Source of the DNA: Prostheceraeus crozeri
Lineage: Eukaryota > Platyhelminthes > Polycladida > Euryleptidae
Length of the DNA: 64,000 nt
NCBI GenBank assembly: GCA_907163375.1
Contig: CAJQUW010012889.1
Location: forward strand, 62,001 to 126,000
Direction of reading: 5' to 3'
Positions within the stretch are counted from its first letter, which is position 1. Every line of letters begins with the position of its first letter. Below, one piece after another: positions 10,601-21,462 of the stretch. The notes beneath the pieces are model-generated. The model worked only from the letters and a program-made list of their open reading frames with translations, was not told the origin of the DNA and searched no databases. The translations under genes were made by a program, and so were the position numbers.

Positions 10601-10938
10601 GACAGAAGCAGCAAATTCAAAAAAGCTTCAAGCTTGTTTAATTCACTTCAAGTCAAACTAACAGTGTTTGATTCAAATCAAATTAATTGAACATATCCAT
10701 GTACGTAATGTCAGATTGGTGCTATATCTTGTCCATGATAGATTTCAAAATTCCTTTGCCAATGGAATGCTACTGCATAGACTTCTAAATGATAGTAGCA
10801 ATTACTTCGAAGTCTATGGCTCATGTTGGACTGATCATGGATATCCATCGACTGATTCAGGTGTAAATCGCCAATAGAACGGTCAACATAGATTTCCTAG
10901 GGCAAAATCAACTGTTAGCCTACTTTTGAAACACCTTG

Positions 10939-11560
10939 TATAGTTAAATTATTCCTTTTCGCATTTTATATTGCCAAGATATAAGTAGTAAGCATTTGAA
11001 AATCATGGATCAATGAAGTCATAAGATAGAACAAAGATATGTGAGAGCAACAAAGAAATAAATTACACATTTTGGCAATTATCAATGAAGATACACTTAT
11101 CCCAAAAATGTCTGTCACCTCTTGAATTGCTTTCTAATGTTGAAGGGTGACATCGTCATAAAATTGGCAAATTGATATATCTGTGAAAACATTGAGCACT
11201 CTATATGGCATGGATAAATTAGCCATTGAATTGAAATATATTTCTATGAATGTTATAAGATGCACTGGTATTAGAAAGCTTGGATATTGAAGTTAATTGT
11301 ACTCAAGCATGCCAACACGATCAACGAAATGAAGGCAGCAAATTTGAGAAATAGAATTGGACAAGAAAACAAAGGGAACTAAAGAAAAGATGGCTTTAGA
11401 GCCGAGGCTTTTGGTTTTTCATCAATGAATTTGGCAACATCAGAAATTGTTTGACTGATGAATTTTAGCAAAAGAATAATTTTGAGGTAGAGAGCAAGGC
11501 ACAAAGTGAGAACTAGTGAATAAAAGTGCTCTACCGCTAGAAATCCATCGAACGCCGCAA
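10939..11560. other. unassigned sequence with a distant inverted match
   Basis: No coding signal. About 34 bp at 10943-10976 is the inverted near-copy of 17547-17580 (TTGGCAATATAAAATGC core), so this is probably part of an older dispersed repeat into which the mariner inserted. Confidence 0.4.
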
Positions 11561-12290
11561 CAGCCCGTGGCTTAGATACCGGTATATGTTCTGAATAGCA
11601 GACTCTCATCCGCAGCAGAGTTTTGAAAGATTTGGAATGAGCAATTGCTTCATAAACGGTCTACGTACAACTGCCTGCGCAAGGCCGGTGTGAGAAAACG
11701 GAGAACGTTTGTTGCGAGTACTAAGGAGATTGAGAGACATATGCTAAGAAAAGAATAAGTTTGGAGAGAAATTTGGAGGAAGGTGATGTTTGCAAAAGAG
11801 AGCAAGTTTCGAAGATTGAGGAATGACAAGCGGATGCTAGCCCATAAGAATGGATGGGCGAATGAAAGCTGAGAGCTCCAGATAAGGTACACAAAGTATG
11901 AAAAGTTAATTCAATTTATGCTCTAGGAGCGATCTGACGTTATGATCTTAGTGAGTTACGAATTCTGAAATCTGTGAATGGGTGAATATTTACGTTAATA
12001 CTGAGACTAGATTTTTTAATGCATCGATGGCAGATTGCCGGATTCCATCTTCCATGAAGCATAGCTCATCACTGACTGATCCGTTTCATTATGTTAGCAA
12101 CACTCGAAGGAAAAACCGGCCATCAAGATGACCAGATCTTAATTCTATTGAACATATGTCTGATGGGATCGGGCGAAGAGGAAAGTATTAAAAAGAGGTG
12201 GCATTAGCTGTTTGAAGGACTTACAATCCATCGTGGTCAAAGATTGGATGACCATTCCTCGGAGCGCAATTGATGACTTGATAATAATAT
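11560..12290 (+). pseudogene. decayed Tc1-like transposase
   Basis: No long frame survives. Pieces in different + frames line up with the C-terminal half of Tc1 transposases: VMFAKESKFRRLRND near 11790 (equivalent to the VLFSDESRF box), then PDLNSIEHM and GIGRR near 12140-12180 (equivalent to SPDLNPIEHLWDELGRR). After these comes SIVVKDWMTIPRSAIDDLI in the tail. Numerous frameshifts and stops make it an old fossil. Terminal repeats were not found. Confidence 0.6.
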
Positions 12291-12531
12291 ACTCGTACAT
12301 GTAAATACGGGCGTATTTATGCTCCGAAGAATCACAACTGCGATAAATTCGTCAGGTCTCCGTCGTTACTAACGTTTTATAATCATATTGAAAAATTACT
12401 GTTTATCATCATGCCAATTAATTTTCTTAACTTATACAATCTTAGGAACATATGTTGCAACATGGTAAGAGGTTTTGATGTGTATCTATTTGGTTATAAT
12501 TAAAAGGTGGCACACACTTTTGGGGTTAGCG

Positions 12532-12612
12532 TATATTACCTTTCAAATGACAGCCTAAATCGTCGGCGCGTAGAGCCAGACGAATTAGGCTGATCATTTG
12601 AAAGGCAATATA
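12532..12612. repeat. palindromic (fold-back) element 3
   Basis: ATATTACCTTTCAAATGA is mirrored by TCATTTGAAAGGCAATAT, with inner pairing AGCCTAA/TTAGGCT and TCGTC/GACGA around a GC-rich centre. It is about 80 bp with no coding content and is a small fold-back MITE. Confidence 0.8.
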
Positions 12613-12775
12613 TCCATTGTTACTGAACTAAAAATCTATGACATCAAAAATCCAAGATTTTGATCTGCAAAAGATTCAAATCTATGCTCATTTTCTACGT
12701 AGCCCATGTAGTTCAGAACCAGGGACATCTATGATTGATATAAGATATCTAAGGGACGTTCAACTCCCATACCAT
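12613..12775 (+). repeat. dispersed repeat arm (inverted relative to 15092-17535)
   Basis: The end of this segment (TAAGGGACGTTCAACTCCCA and the preceding GGGA-ATCTATGAT) matches the reverse complement of 15092-15150. Its beginning (CATTGTTACTGA) matches the complement near 17530. In the right-hand copy the two ends are split apart by the piggyBac at 15306-17441. Confidence 0.55.
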
Positions 12776-13236
12776 GTACCGGACTGGAGGCCAGTGACTT
12801 TGGTAGACTTGATTAATAACGGTTGTTTTTGAACATCTGAATAGAACCGTGAAACAAGTTCTAAACAATTATCCAGTACTTTAATGCGCATGTAGGGAAT
12901 ACAGGAAATACTTTAATTCATGCAGGGAATCTGTTGAAAGAAGATTGTGGACCTTGTCAAGAAGAGACTAAAGAATTGCAAGACTCCCACAAGAATAAGC
13001 ACCTGTCAATAACAGCGACTAAATATTACTAATAATAGCGATTAAAATTGTTCACGTACGGCGCGTAGCATCAGTGGCTATTGGTGTGGATTCTGTACAT
13101 TTTATGCATGTTTTGTGAAAATCGATTCTGTATTGTTTTTCGGAGAATTGTGGACCCTTTCTTGAAAATGTTTGATAATCTATTTCCTTTGCTCAAAGCA
13201 GTCATGTACTAAGTGATGACTGATCAGTAATGATTT

Positions 13237-14640
13237 TATTTCATCATCATCAACATTTTATTAGCCATGGCAAATATATGCCGTTGGAAAGATGTGCAAC
13301 TACATCCAAAGATGACTGCTTGGATACAACAGCACAGCGCGAATGCACGTGTTAAATAATGTTGAAAATACTAATGATAGGAAGTACTTATCAACATACA
13401 AAGACTATACGGTTCACATATTACATTATTGAGCAAAGACACTGGATACACACACAGAGTCAAGACTGATTCGGAAAATTACACAAAACATGTGAGGCAA
13501 GGGATTTCAGGTGGGTTTGAAAAGCTGACAGGGAACATGATTGTAGGGATGAGTGGGGAAGAATGTTTATAATGCCACTTGTGAGGGATAAAGGTACCCG
13601 CCGAAAGCGCTCGGATGGCGGATTAGTGGGCTGCATATTTTTAGGCAGCTCATAGTAGGTTTGTCTGAGGTTGTAATTGAGCTGACGTTGTAAGGGTTTA
13701 TATAAGAGAAAAGCACGAGGACAAGTACCCTTAATCATTTTATAGGTTGTGCTTGCAATGATACGAGCACGATGAGTAACCTCATCATAATGAGTCCGAC
13801 CGAGATGGGTACGGAGAGGCAAGCGCAAAATATATCTGATGGCTCTGTTTTGTAGAGATTCAAGCCTGTCGGACAGCACCGGTATTTCGCCAATTCCAGC
13901 GAAGGCGAGGGATCCATATTCCAGGTGTGGCCGAATGTATGTCTTGTGTAGTTGAATGAGGAGATCTTTACAGTAGGGAATGTTGGAGCACAAAATACGA
14001 AACGCGTAGAGTTCTCTGTTTATTTTGGAGCATATATGTTTGACGTGGTTTTCATACTTCAGGTTATTTGTAAGAACAATACCAAGATGCATGTAGATTT
14101 GAGAGAAAGAAATGAGTTTGTTTTCGAAGGTTATTCCTTGCGGAGCGGGTCTTTTCTTGGACGTGGAGATTAGCATAGATACAGTTTTTGTGGTGTTGAA
14201 CTTCATACCCCATATTTTGGACCATGCAGGAATGTCTTGAAGAGATTTGTTGACGTACGCAACTGCCATGACAGGATCAGTATGGGAAGCATATATTAAT
14301 GAATCATCCGCGTATGTCATACACTCAACAGGCGGAGAGTTTTCGGAGGGTTTGGAATTAACGGCCTTTATGAGAGAGTTAATGAAGAGGGTAAAGAGGG
14401 TGGGTGCAAGAACACTGCCCTGAGGAACACCCGCGGATAGAGGCTTCCATGACGAGAAAGAGTTCCCTACTCTGGTCTGTTGTTGACGATTTGTGAGGTA
14501 GTTGGAAATCCATCCATAGAGGTTACCACGAATACTTGAGGCCAGTGGTCTGTGGCGCAAGGCCTCGTGTGGAACTGTACCAAAAGCATCGGATAAATCC
14601 AGAAAGGCAATCGCTGTTGTCTGATTTTTCTCCATGGCTG
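13237..14640 (-). mobile_element. 5'-truncated LINE (Jockey/CR1-like)
   Basis: The minus-strand 3' end is a short TGATGA repeat, a tail type used by several non-LTR clades instead of poly-A. The 5' part (endonuclease and RT fingers) is missing, as is usual for truncated LINE insertions. No target-site duplication was recognised. Confidence 0.75.
13460..14635 (-). CDS. LINE reverse transcriptase, C-terminal 391 residues
   Basis: This long uninterrupted frame starts inside the RT domain. IAFLDLSDAFGTVPHEAL is the first catalytic aspartate region, GVPQGSVLAPTLFTLFIN is the fingers/palm motif, and MTYADDSLIYA holds the YADD active site. GMKFNTTKTVSMLIS and YMHLGIVLTNNLKYENHV are the thumb motifs (the latter is usually FLGI). 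The C-terminal tail lacks an RNase H domain. The first ATG used here is an artefact of truncation; the real protein would have started kilobases upstream. Lack of stops over 390 codons indicates a relatively young copy. Placement among Jockey, CR1 or L2 clades would need a tree. Confidence 0.85.
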   Translation of the reverse strand: MEKNQTTAIAFLDLSDAFGTVPHEALRHRPLASSIRGNLYGWISNYLTNRQQQTRVGNSFSSWKPLSAGVPQGSVLAPTLFTLFINSLIKAVNSKPSENSPPVECMTYADDSLIYASHTDPVMAVAYVNKSLQDIPAWSKIWGMKFNTTKTVSMLISTSKKRPAPQGITFENKLISFSQIYMHLGIVLTNNLKYENHVKHICSKINRELYAFRILCSNIPYCKDLLIQLHKTYIRPHLEYGSLAFAGIGEIPVLSDRLESLQNRAIRYILRLPLRTHLGRTHYDEVTHRARIIASTTYKMIKGTCPRAFLLYKPLQRQLNYNLRQTYYELPKNMQPTNPPSERFRRVPLSLTSGIINILPHSSLQSCSLSAFQTHLKSLASHVLCNFPNQS

Positions 14641-15305
14641 TAGTCCATTTTTGTTGTATTTGCTACAACAATCATTGAGGCAATATGTACATGCTTTATT
14701 CATTGTCATATATAAAAGACATGATTAAATTCTAAAGAAAATCTACCGTTGTAGCAATCAGAAACGAAAAAAATACAAATTGAAACGTCAAAAACTGATA
14801 TAACTAGAATGAAAATGCTAAAGGTTAAGCAAGAGTCGCTTGAATATCTATTCTTTGGAAGATCCTTTATCAAGATTTTGGTGGGAAAATGCAGCAAATG
14901 CTGTCTTTCCAAGTGTGCCTTCTCGCAATGAGTGGTTGCCGGTGTCAATATATTTTATCCCTTAATAGGCATCTCGTGATTGTAGAGCATCACCCGTTAG
15001 ACCTTCAAATTATACCGACGAACAAATAAAATGGGATTAATTGTCAGTGATTCATAAAATCTGAATATTATATTGAATAAAAAGAAATGCTATGGGAGTT
15101 GAACGTCCCTTAGATATATGATATCATAGATTTCCCTGCTCAGAACATTAAATAATGTAAAACTTGAGATATCCAAGATTCCAAATTGTGAAACATAGGA
15201 ATCATCTCAATGTCATTGTCACTGGGAATGCGAAGGTGGATGGTGAGATGCTCCTACCTCAATGGTATTACATAGCAAATTTGACGGCCTTAATTATGCA
15301 ATTAA

Positions 15306-17441
15306 CACTAGAACGCCGGGACCGGTCACCCCTCTCGAAAGCCGATACCGGTCATGCATGACCGGGCCATCAATACACAAGGTTTATCCTATCTGAACCT
15401 GAGATATTGAATACAAACTATACGTGGGCACTCTAGGATTAATTTATACATAAAGAAAAACAATACGTTTAGTTTCAACAAACTTTATTAGCAAAAATCT
15501 GGAATAAAAAACTAAAAAACTCAACTCTGGAAAGTTCATGAGTCACCTGCAGATTGACATTGATCACAGTTCAATTTGCAAACGATGATTTTCAGGCCAT
15601 GCTTTCCACAGAAAGCTTTGTCACAATCATCACAAAAATTGTATGTTTTGTTTTCATACGAAGAAAAAGAACACGTGACTCGTTTTTGCTTGTTTTTTAC
15701 AGCCTCTTTTGACGCCTCAGCCTTGCGCTTTGAACGCATCGGCTCGCACAACTGCTCTGACAACGCGTGCAAAAACCTTTTCCTTGGCACAGGAGTAACT
15801 GCCTCACAATACAGAACATGAGCATTGATTGCTGCTTTGTTGAGCAAATCGTAAAATACACAAACAGGCCATCGGCGAGTAGCCGCTTTCGTACTGTAGA
15901 TGCGGAGCATCTGATCGAGCGTATCCACACCTGTTTTTGTTTGATTGTAATCAACAACAATCTCAGGCTTTTTCTTTTCACTTTCAGCAACAATCTTTGG
16001 TGAGCAGTGCAGCGTTGATAGCAACGACACCGATTTTTTTTGCTTTGCACTGATAGTTCACCATGAGTACATCATCAGACTCAAAGAAATCAGATTGGAA
16101 CAGATCCTTGTTTTTCGTGACCATGTGACGAGGAATGCTACGGGAATTCGGTCTTAGCGTTCCTAAGAAGGTTGTCCTCTTTTGAAGCAAATGTTTGGCT
16201 AATAGAGCTGAAGTAAAGAAGTAGTCGGCTGTAATATGATAGCCACAATTTTCAAAAGGTTCAATCAGCTCCTTGACAACTTTCGATCCCATAGATTCCT
16301 GACTACCAGAAGTAGTATCCTCAGAATGATCTTTCCCCAAATATGGGATTTGGTTTACACAGTACTTTGTCTTCACATCAACCAAAAGCCACTCTTTTAT
16401 TCCACTTTTATCTGGCTTCGAAGCCATGAATTGCAAAAATTTACAACGGTTTTTTGATGGCAATAATTGCTCATCGACAGTCAAAAAGGGGTATGGTTGA
16501 TAAACGTGCTTACTGTTCTCAACGAACTCCACGTAAAGCTCACGAATGTGTGTGAAAACATCATCCACTACCCTGCTACAACGTGTACTCTTCTTATCAA
16601 AACGTAAATTTGTCATGATATCCACAAACCTATCCCTAGACATTGTTTCTCGAAAAAAACTGACACCATACTCACAGGAAAAAAGGTCATGCACATCAGC
16701 TTTGTTCAGAAAAAGTACACCTCTCAGGTACAACAGACAAATAAAACTTTCCAGCTCGTCCAGAGTCATGGAGGAGCTCTCGTCACTCTCCTTACCTTTT
16801 TCAATAGTGCAATCTTGCCTTTTGCAAATGGTTTGATACCTGGGGACTTGGAGAATAGGTTTCGTGAAGGAGGTCTACCCGATGCCGATGAGTTGACTTC
16901 AGCTCTTGTCCACGTTGTACCATCTTTGGAGGTGTAGGTTGCAGAAGTGGCATTCGATTCTTCATCGTCAGCAGACTCAGATTCGTCCTGGCTGCTTTCT
17001 CCATAGACAAATAGACTTGTATTCACAGGAACTTCATCGGACTCCACAAGTTGCTCATCCTCGGATGATACTTCATTATTCCACAGCTTCTGTAACACTT
17101 TACGAGCTGCCGCTCTCTTCGACATGATGAATCGAAATGCCTACTATTTTGTGTAGCATGATCCTTCCCTAAGGCGCAGATTGGACGCAGATAAACCAAT
17201 CAGCGACCTAAACTCATTCCCTTTTTCTCAGGTCATGAATGACCGGTTTCGTACTTAAAGGTAAATCGTTGATTTAAAACGAAACTAATGCTTTTATCTT
17301 GATTAATTCATGATGAATATGAAGAGCATCGTTCGCTTGAAATTAAAAAGGGTCTCATTTTCAACTATCGTGCAGTATTTCAAAATTATTAAAACTTATT
17401 TTTCAAAAAGGCACCGAATGACCGGTCCCAGCGTTCTAGTG
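15306..17441 (-). mobile_element. piggyBac transposon 1 with both ends and TTAA target sites
   Basis: Terminal inverted repeats CACTAGAACGCCGGGACCGG (left) and the matching CACTAGAACGCTGGGACCGG (right, inverted) are each flanked by TTAA, the piggyBac target. Just inside each end is a palindrome around CCGGTCATGCATGACCGG (left) or GGTCATGAATGACCGG (right). The element is 2136 bp. It splits an older dispersed repeat (see 12613-12775). Near-identical ends and full length suggest a moderately recent insertion. Confidence 0.95.
15536..17125 (-). pseudogene. piggyBac 1 transposase, two frameshifts
   Basis: The acidic N-terminal region starts MSKRAAARKVLQKLWNNEVS and is rich in D/E/S, as in piggyBac proteins. 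The catalytic core has aspartates in FLTVDEQLLPSKNRC, WLLVDVKTKYC and CGYHITADYFFTS, plus the GVDTLDQMLR motif. The C-terminus is a cysteine-rich finger (CDDCDKAFCGKHG, then CKLNCDQCQ). Total length of about 525 residues fits the family. Frame changes near 16.79 kb and 16.0 kb interrupt it. The ATG lies about 315 bp inside the right end. Confidence 0.9.
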
Positions 17442-17599
17442 TTAAGGCCGCCTAATTTGGAATTGGAGGTATATAAACGACTTTCATAGAAAAATGACAG
17501 GTGAAATATCGGGTGACAACCCTACTTACTCAGTAACAATGCAGTTTTGGCAATATAAAATGCAAAAAGGTATAATTCAAAATTAAATAGCATGAAATT

Positions 17600-17693
17600 C
17601 AGTAGTCTAACTATGCAGCCGGACTTCTAGACTGACTTCATATGCAGAGATTGCACTACTAGTCTGACTATCATTTTCGTACAGTTTTGATTA
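17600..17693 (+). repeat. putative left terminal region of Harbinger copy 1
   Basis: Words such as GGACTTCTAGACTGA, TGCAGAGATTGCA and AGTCTGACTATCAT occur here and, partly inverted, at 38437-38610 just after Harbinger copy 2. They therefore look like the left and right subterminal repeats of one element family. The exact end and target duplication were not determined. Confidence 0.45.
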
Positions 17694-17768
17694 TCGTACA
17701 TCAATTATATCCCAGTTAACAGTGATCGCGGGCGACCAGTCTCCCTTTGAACAGCTATCCTCATAACA

Positions 17769-18580
17769 CTGAAGTACCTAGCTTCGAATAGTTATCAACA
17801 GTCCATCGCCGAAACTTTTAAAGTAAACCAATCGACGGTCAGCCGATGTGTGGCTGCAATTGTGTCCATTTTGGCAAAGAAAGCCTCAGACTTCATACAC
17901 TTTCCAAAGACAGATGCAGACAAAAGATTGTGTCAAGAAGCTTTCTTTGACATCGCTAGTTTTCCAACGATAATTGGATGTATTGATGGAACTCATGTGC
18001 GTATTCTGAGACCCAAAACAGACGAATCGCAATATCTGTGTCGTAAAAGGTATCATAGCATTAATGTACAAGTACAAGCAATTTGTGATCAAAACTGTAA
18101 ATTCATTCATGTCTCCGCTAAGTGGCCTGGATCATCACACGATTCGTTTATTCTAAGAGACAGTGATGTTTGGAATGTCTTTGAAAATGGTGGTATCAGA
18201 GTCATTATTTTGGGATACTCCGCGTATCCTATCCACCATTCCGCGAAACACATGGTGATAATTCGAAGAAAGCATACAAGACGAGTTGATGCAAAGCGCG
18301 TGTTTTTATTGAACAGGCTTTTGGCAGACTGAAACGAAGATGGGGTATCCTACATCAGGAGGTCCGTATCGAAACGAAGAGAGTGCCTAAACTGATAGTG
18401 GCTTGCATGGTTCTGCATAACATAGCTATCGATATGAATATGCCAGATTTCAGCGACATGTCTGATGAAGTACCTTTGAATGTCAATGAGAACGGTGATT
18501 CCAATAGTCATTACAGTGGACGTGAAAATGCAATCTCATACCGCAATTACATTGTTGTGACTTATTTCAGACGTACTTGA
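17769..18580 (+). pseudogene. Harbinger transposase, copy 1 (shared inactivating changes)
   Basis: It begins in a helix-turn-helix (SIAETFKVNQSTVSRCVAAI) after LKYLASNSYQQ; the extreme N-terminus is missing. The DDE core shows the first aspartate in CIDGTHVRILRP and the final glutamate in FIEQAFGRLKRRWG. The second aspartate box, normally GDSAYP, reads GYSAYP, so a catalytic residue is lost. Frame changes near 18.22 kb and 18.30 kb separate AYPIHH, NSKKAYKTS and EQAFGRLK. The C-terminus is KLIVACMVLHNIAIDMNMPD. All these defects are also in copy 2. Confidence 0.85.
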
Positions 18581-18795
18581 GTTAGTGTTCTGTCTCCATG
18601 TTAAAGGCTAATAATAGTAAAACCCTTATGTGTTGTGCACTTGTGGTTTTCACTATATAATTACTTTGAAATTCATTTTGATAATAACTTTAGATATTTT
18701 AAATATTGTAATTACATGTAAATTGTAATTACCTCGGTTGGTATATCAAAAGCGAGTGTTGTATTTCCAAGAATTATTTTATTCTGCTGTTTAAC

Positions 18796-20143
18796 TCAAA
18801 AGTTCACGTTACTACTTAGAAATATATAGATCGGCTGCTCATTATCCGAAAAATTGTTTGATTCACTGATGTCATCTGAAAACTTTCGAAGCGTCTTTGA
18901 ACTCTCGATGACTGCTGTGAACGCATCAGCAGCAGCCATTTGCTTATCGATTAGCTGATTCTGCTTGACCCGTAGGATGGCTGCTTCTTCAAAATCTTTC
19001 AGCTGTGCGTTTAGAACCTGGAAAAGGTAAAAAATTTGATAAGATAGCTAAATTTTGGTATTCTATCTGACTGAATGCATTTCTTATAGTTGCTTGCACT
19101 AATAAAAAAATTGCTAGTGTTATTTCTAGAATATCGAAAACATTTTCACTTACATGTGTCATACACAATAGAATTAGGATATAAAATAGATCAACATCTA
19201 CTGATTAACCAAGTACAAGTGTTTGCTGTACTTTAGATGTGTCGAACTTAAAAGAGTCAATTTCCCCTACATCTACATCAGCTATACGTTGCTTATTCAC
19301 TAAGTCACACACTACATTCGAATTAGAATATAATTTCAAAAGCAGAATGGTGATCACGCATAAGACTATTAAGAGAATTAAATATTAACGGATTGTAATT
19401 TATTATCTAACTAAATAACTGAATTATTAAAACTAAAACTGAATTACGGCATCCGCGGTTCTAGTGTTAATTGCGTTGAAGCATTAGAGTCTGAATCATT
19501 TCTTGAATGTCCATGCAGACATGCAGTTAGGGACCTGCGCATCACATAGACCTAGATAACAAATGTGCAACAACAAACACCTACACAAAAACTTGCCTCC
19601 ATTTGCTTTTGTCGGAGATCATCGTCGCTGATTTTTCTCGTCTTCTTGAATTCTGTTGCTGAGGTGGACCAGGTTGGTGAAGTTGCTGGCGGTGTTGGCT
19701 GTACGTTCATTGGCGGCATTTCTTCATCGTGAGACGAACTTGTGTCCACAGCGGCCATACCAGCTTTAGTTGTTATTACTGGAGTCTCAATCCCTCCGTC
19801 GCAACCTTTAAAGCCAACAGCTCGATGACTTGATTGGTGGCATCCGAAAATGGTTTCTCCTCGCTTTTACCTCCACCTGTCTTACATCTTGATCGTTTGT
19901 TTGAAGCATTAGTCGATTTTGCGGCAGACTTGATATTTTGCCAATGCTTCTTGCACTGCACCCATAGTTGAAGTTTGTTCTATTCTTATTATTCTTTGAT
20001 CTTGCGATTCTCTCCCAGGCATTTTTCCGTTTCTTGTTCAAGTGGGATGAATTGCCCTTGCATTCAATATCATCTATGTTATCTCTATAAAGTTCAACTA
20101 AACGACCATCCTTTTCATTGTCAAACTTCGATGCCGATTCCAT
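18796..20143 (-). pseudogene. Harbinger accessory Myb/SANT-like gene, copy 1
   Basis: From ATG at 20143: MESASKFDNEKDGRLVELYR, then KKRKNAWERIARS and CKKHWQNIKSAAK, the helical DNA-binding domain of the Harbinger accessory protein. A proline/serine-rich middle (PPMNVQPTPPATSPTWS) follows. The last exon (19017 down to 18796) encodes LNAQLKDFEEAAILRVKQNQ, a probable coiled coil. The intron 19596-19018 appears to use a GC-AG splice pair (AAATGGAG joined to GTTCTAAAC), restoring one frame. At least two frameshifts lie upstream of the intron. Known role of the family: it binds element ends and carries the transposase into the nucleus. Confidence 0.7.
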
Positions 20144-20277
20144 TTTTCGTTGCGAACGTATGTAGTGTATGGTGATGTAAACCTCTCACGTACAAGATCG
20201 TGAAGAATTAGACACATAAACAAAACAAGCGGATTGGTCGCTTCAAGAAAATAAAGCACAATGAAAACGCTCTATGA

Positions 20278-20537
20278 CATAGAAATAGATTGTTTATCTG
20301 AAGTTGACTAGAATGGAAATTGACTCAAGGTCACGGCCCATCCGGGAGAACTAAGTTGGGGCATGTAGATCCAATGAAAAGCTTGTAATTGCACATGTGA
20401 CTGATTCTAACCCAATGATACAGTCGTTGACAAGTGTATCTAAATGAAAATGCGTGCGATTTTTGTGCCACTATTGTGTATTGCATGAAGCTTTCTTTAC
20501 TTCCATTCTAGAGGTTTTATTATTATCAATTTCTATG
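20278..20537. mobile_element. 260-bp MITE inside Harbinger copy 1
   Basis: The ends are CATAGAAATAGATTG and CAATTTCTATG with CTAGAATGGAA about 30 bp inward, flanked by the perfect 8-bp duplication CTCTATGA. Same family as the 1030-bp element at 7913. The central part contains GAACTAAGTTGGGGCA, also found in the other members. Confidence 0.9.
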
Positions 20538-21177
20538 CTCTATGATGAGAACGCACGCGCTCTAGACTCACATTAGATGTTATTTTTAGTTTTTCCGACA
20601 AATCTATTGTGATTCCCCCTGACAACGCCGTCAATCAGTCACGTTTAATCATAGATATATGACGCTTCACATAAAGGTCGCACGTTTACTAGGCAACAAC
20701 TAGGTAGCTTCTGACTTTTTTCAAATTTGCTCATTTCTGCACAAAGGTTATCTTTTGCCAATAGAAAAGCTTCTCCCACACATTTTATTTTGTCCACACA
20801 GTATTATAAATCACACAGTATTATTTTGAAAAATAAAAAACGAATGATCACTTGAAACTCGGTCCTTCCGCTAATCAAAACTAATTTGTTTTTGTTTGCT
20901 GTCCCTGATTCAAGAAATCTAACTGAAGCTGTTCAGGTCCTGATAGTCTGATCATTGCAAACTTTGGCTTCGATTTCTTTTCTTTTGATTGAATTCTTGC
21001 AACATTTCATACTCAACTTCTAATCATCACGATGACATTAAGATATTTTACGTAATTGCTGTATATTTCAGCAGCAAATTGGTATCCTTGCAAATGTTGT
21101 ATTCCTTTCTGAGTAATTCTCCATGAAGAGAAAGATTTTCAGATTGCATTTGATAATATGACTTCTTTCCTTTCTAG

Positions 21178-21462
21178 GAATGCATCTACGGTTTCAACTG
21201 AGCGATTGGATTGTCTCACAAAGGGGCAGCGGCACGAATGAAAACCCTCCAATGTCTCACACTTCTACTTTGAAGGACATCTACCAAAAGTTAGATGAAA
21301 TGGGAATACGAGGGAGCAGAATTGTTGAGATAATTGCATACACACCAGATAATGAGCGTTTGCGAAAGAATATCAGTATTGAAAATGATGCGGGGAAAAG
21401 GCTGACAGATCTCGGTGTAACTGACGACTACACAGAAATGAACGTGTGTGTAGAGATACCAG
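21178..21462 (+). CDS. exon of host gene, 95 codons, phase 1-1 (divergent beta-grasp-like unit)
   Basis: The acceptor TTTCCTTTCTAG and donor GGTAAGA bound a frame open throughout; two bases precede the first full codon and one follows the last, so both introns are phase 1. The peptide begins MHLRFQLSDWIVSQRG and contains a predicted helix (TLKDIYQKLDEMG) and a short strand (RIVEIIAY). It ends GKRLTDLGVTDDYTEMNVCV. That order, helix in the middle and hydrophobic strand at the very end, is like the seven downstream domain exons, although residue identity is low. Membership of the same gene is inferred from strand, phase and this pattern. Confidence 0.6.

Larger units (their letters stand above)
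7831..10938 (-). mobile_element. mariner-type transposon (DD41D), complete ends, two nested insertions
   Basis: Perfect 28-bp terminal inverted repeats begin CAAGGTGTTTCAAAAGTAGG and are flanked on each side by TA, the mariner/Tc1 target duplication. At 3.1 kb it is long for the family, but two other elements lie inside it (7913-8942 with an 8-bp target duplication; 9164-9462). Without them it would be about 1.75 kb. The transposase is on the minus strand. Identical ends suggest a fairly recent insertion, although the transposase is frameshifted. Confidence 0.9.
17694..20687 (+). mobile_element. PIF/Harbinger-like element, copy 1 (dead)
   Basis: The unit has a transposase reading right and a Myb/SANT-like gene reading left, the classical convergent PIF/Harbinger arrangement. 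Almost the same 3 kb recurs at 35450-38436. Copy 1 has subterminal repeats on its left but stops abruptly on its right. Near 19457 the sequence GTTCTAGTGTTAA resembles the piggyBac 1 terminus joined to TTAA, perhaps an old piggyBac-type scar inside the element. Confidence 0.85.
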
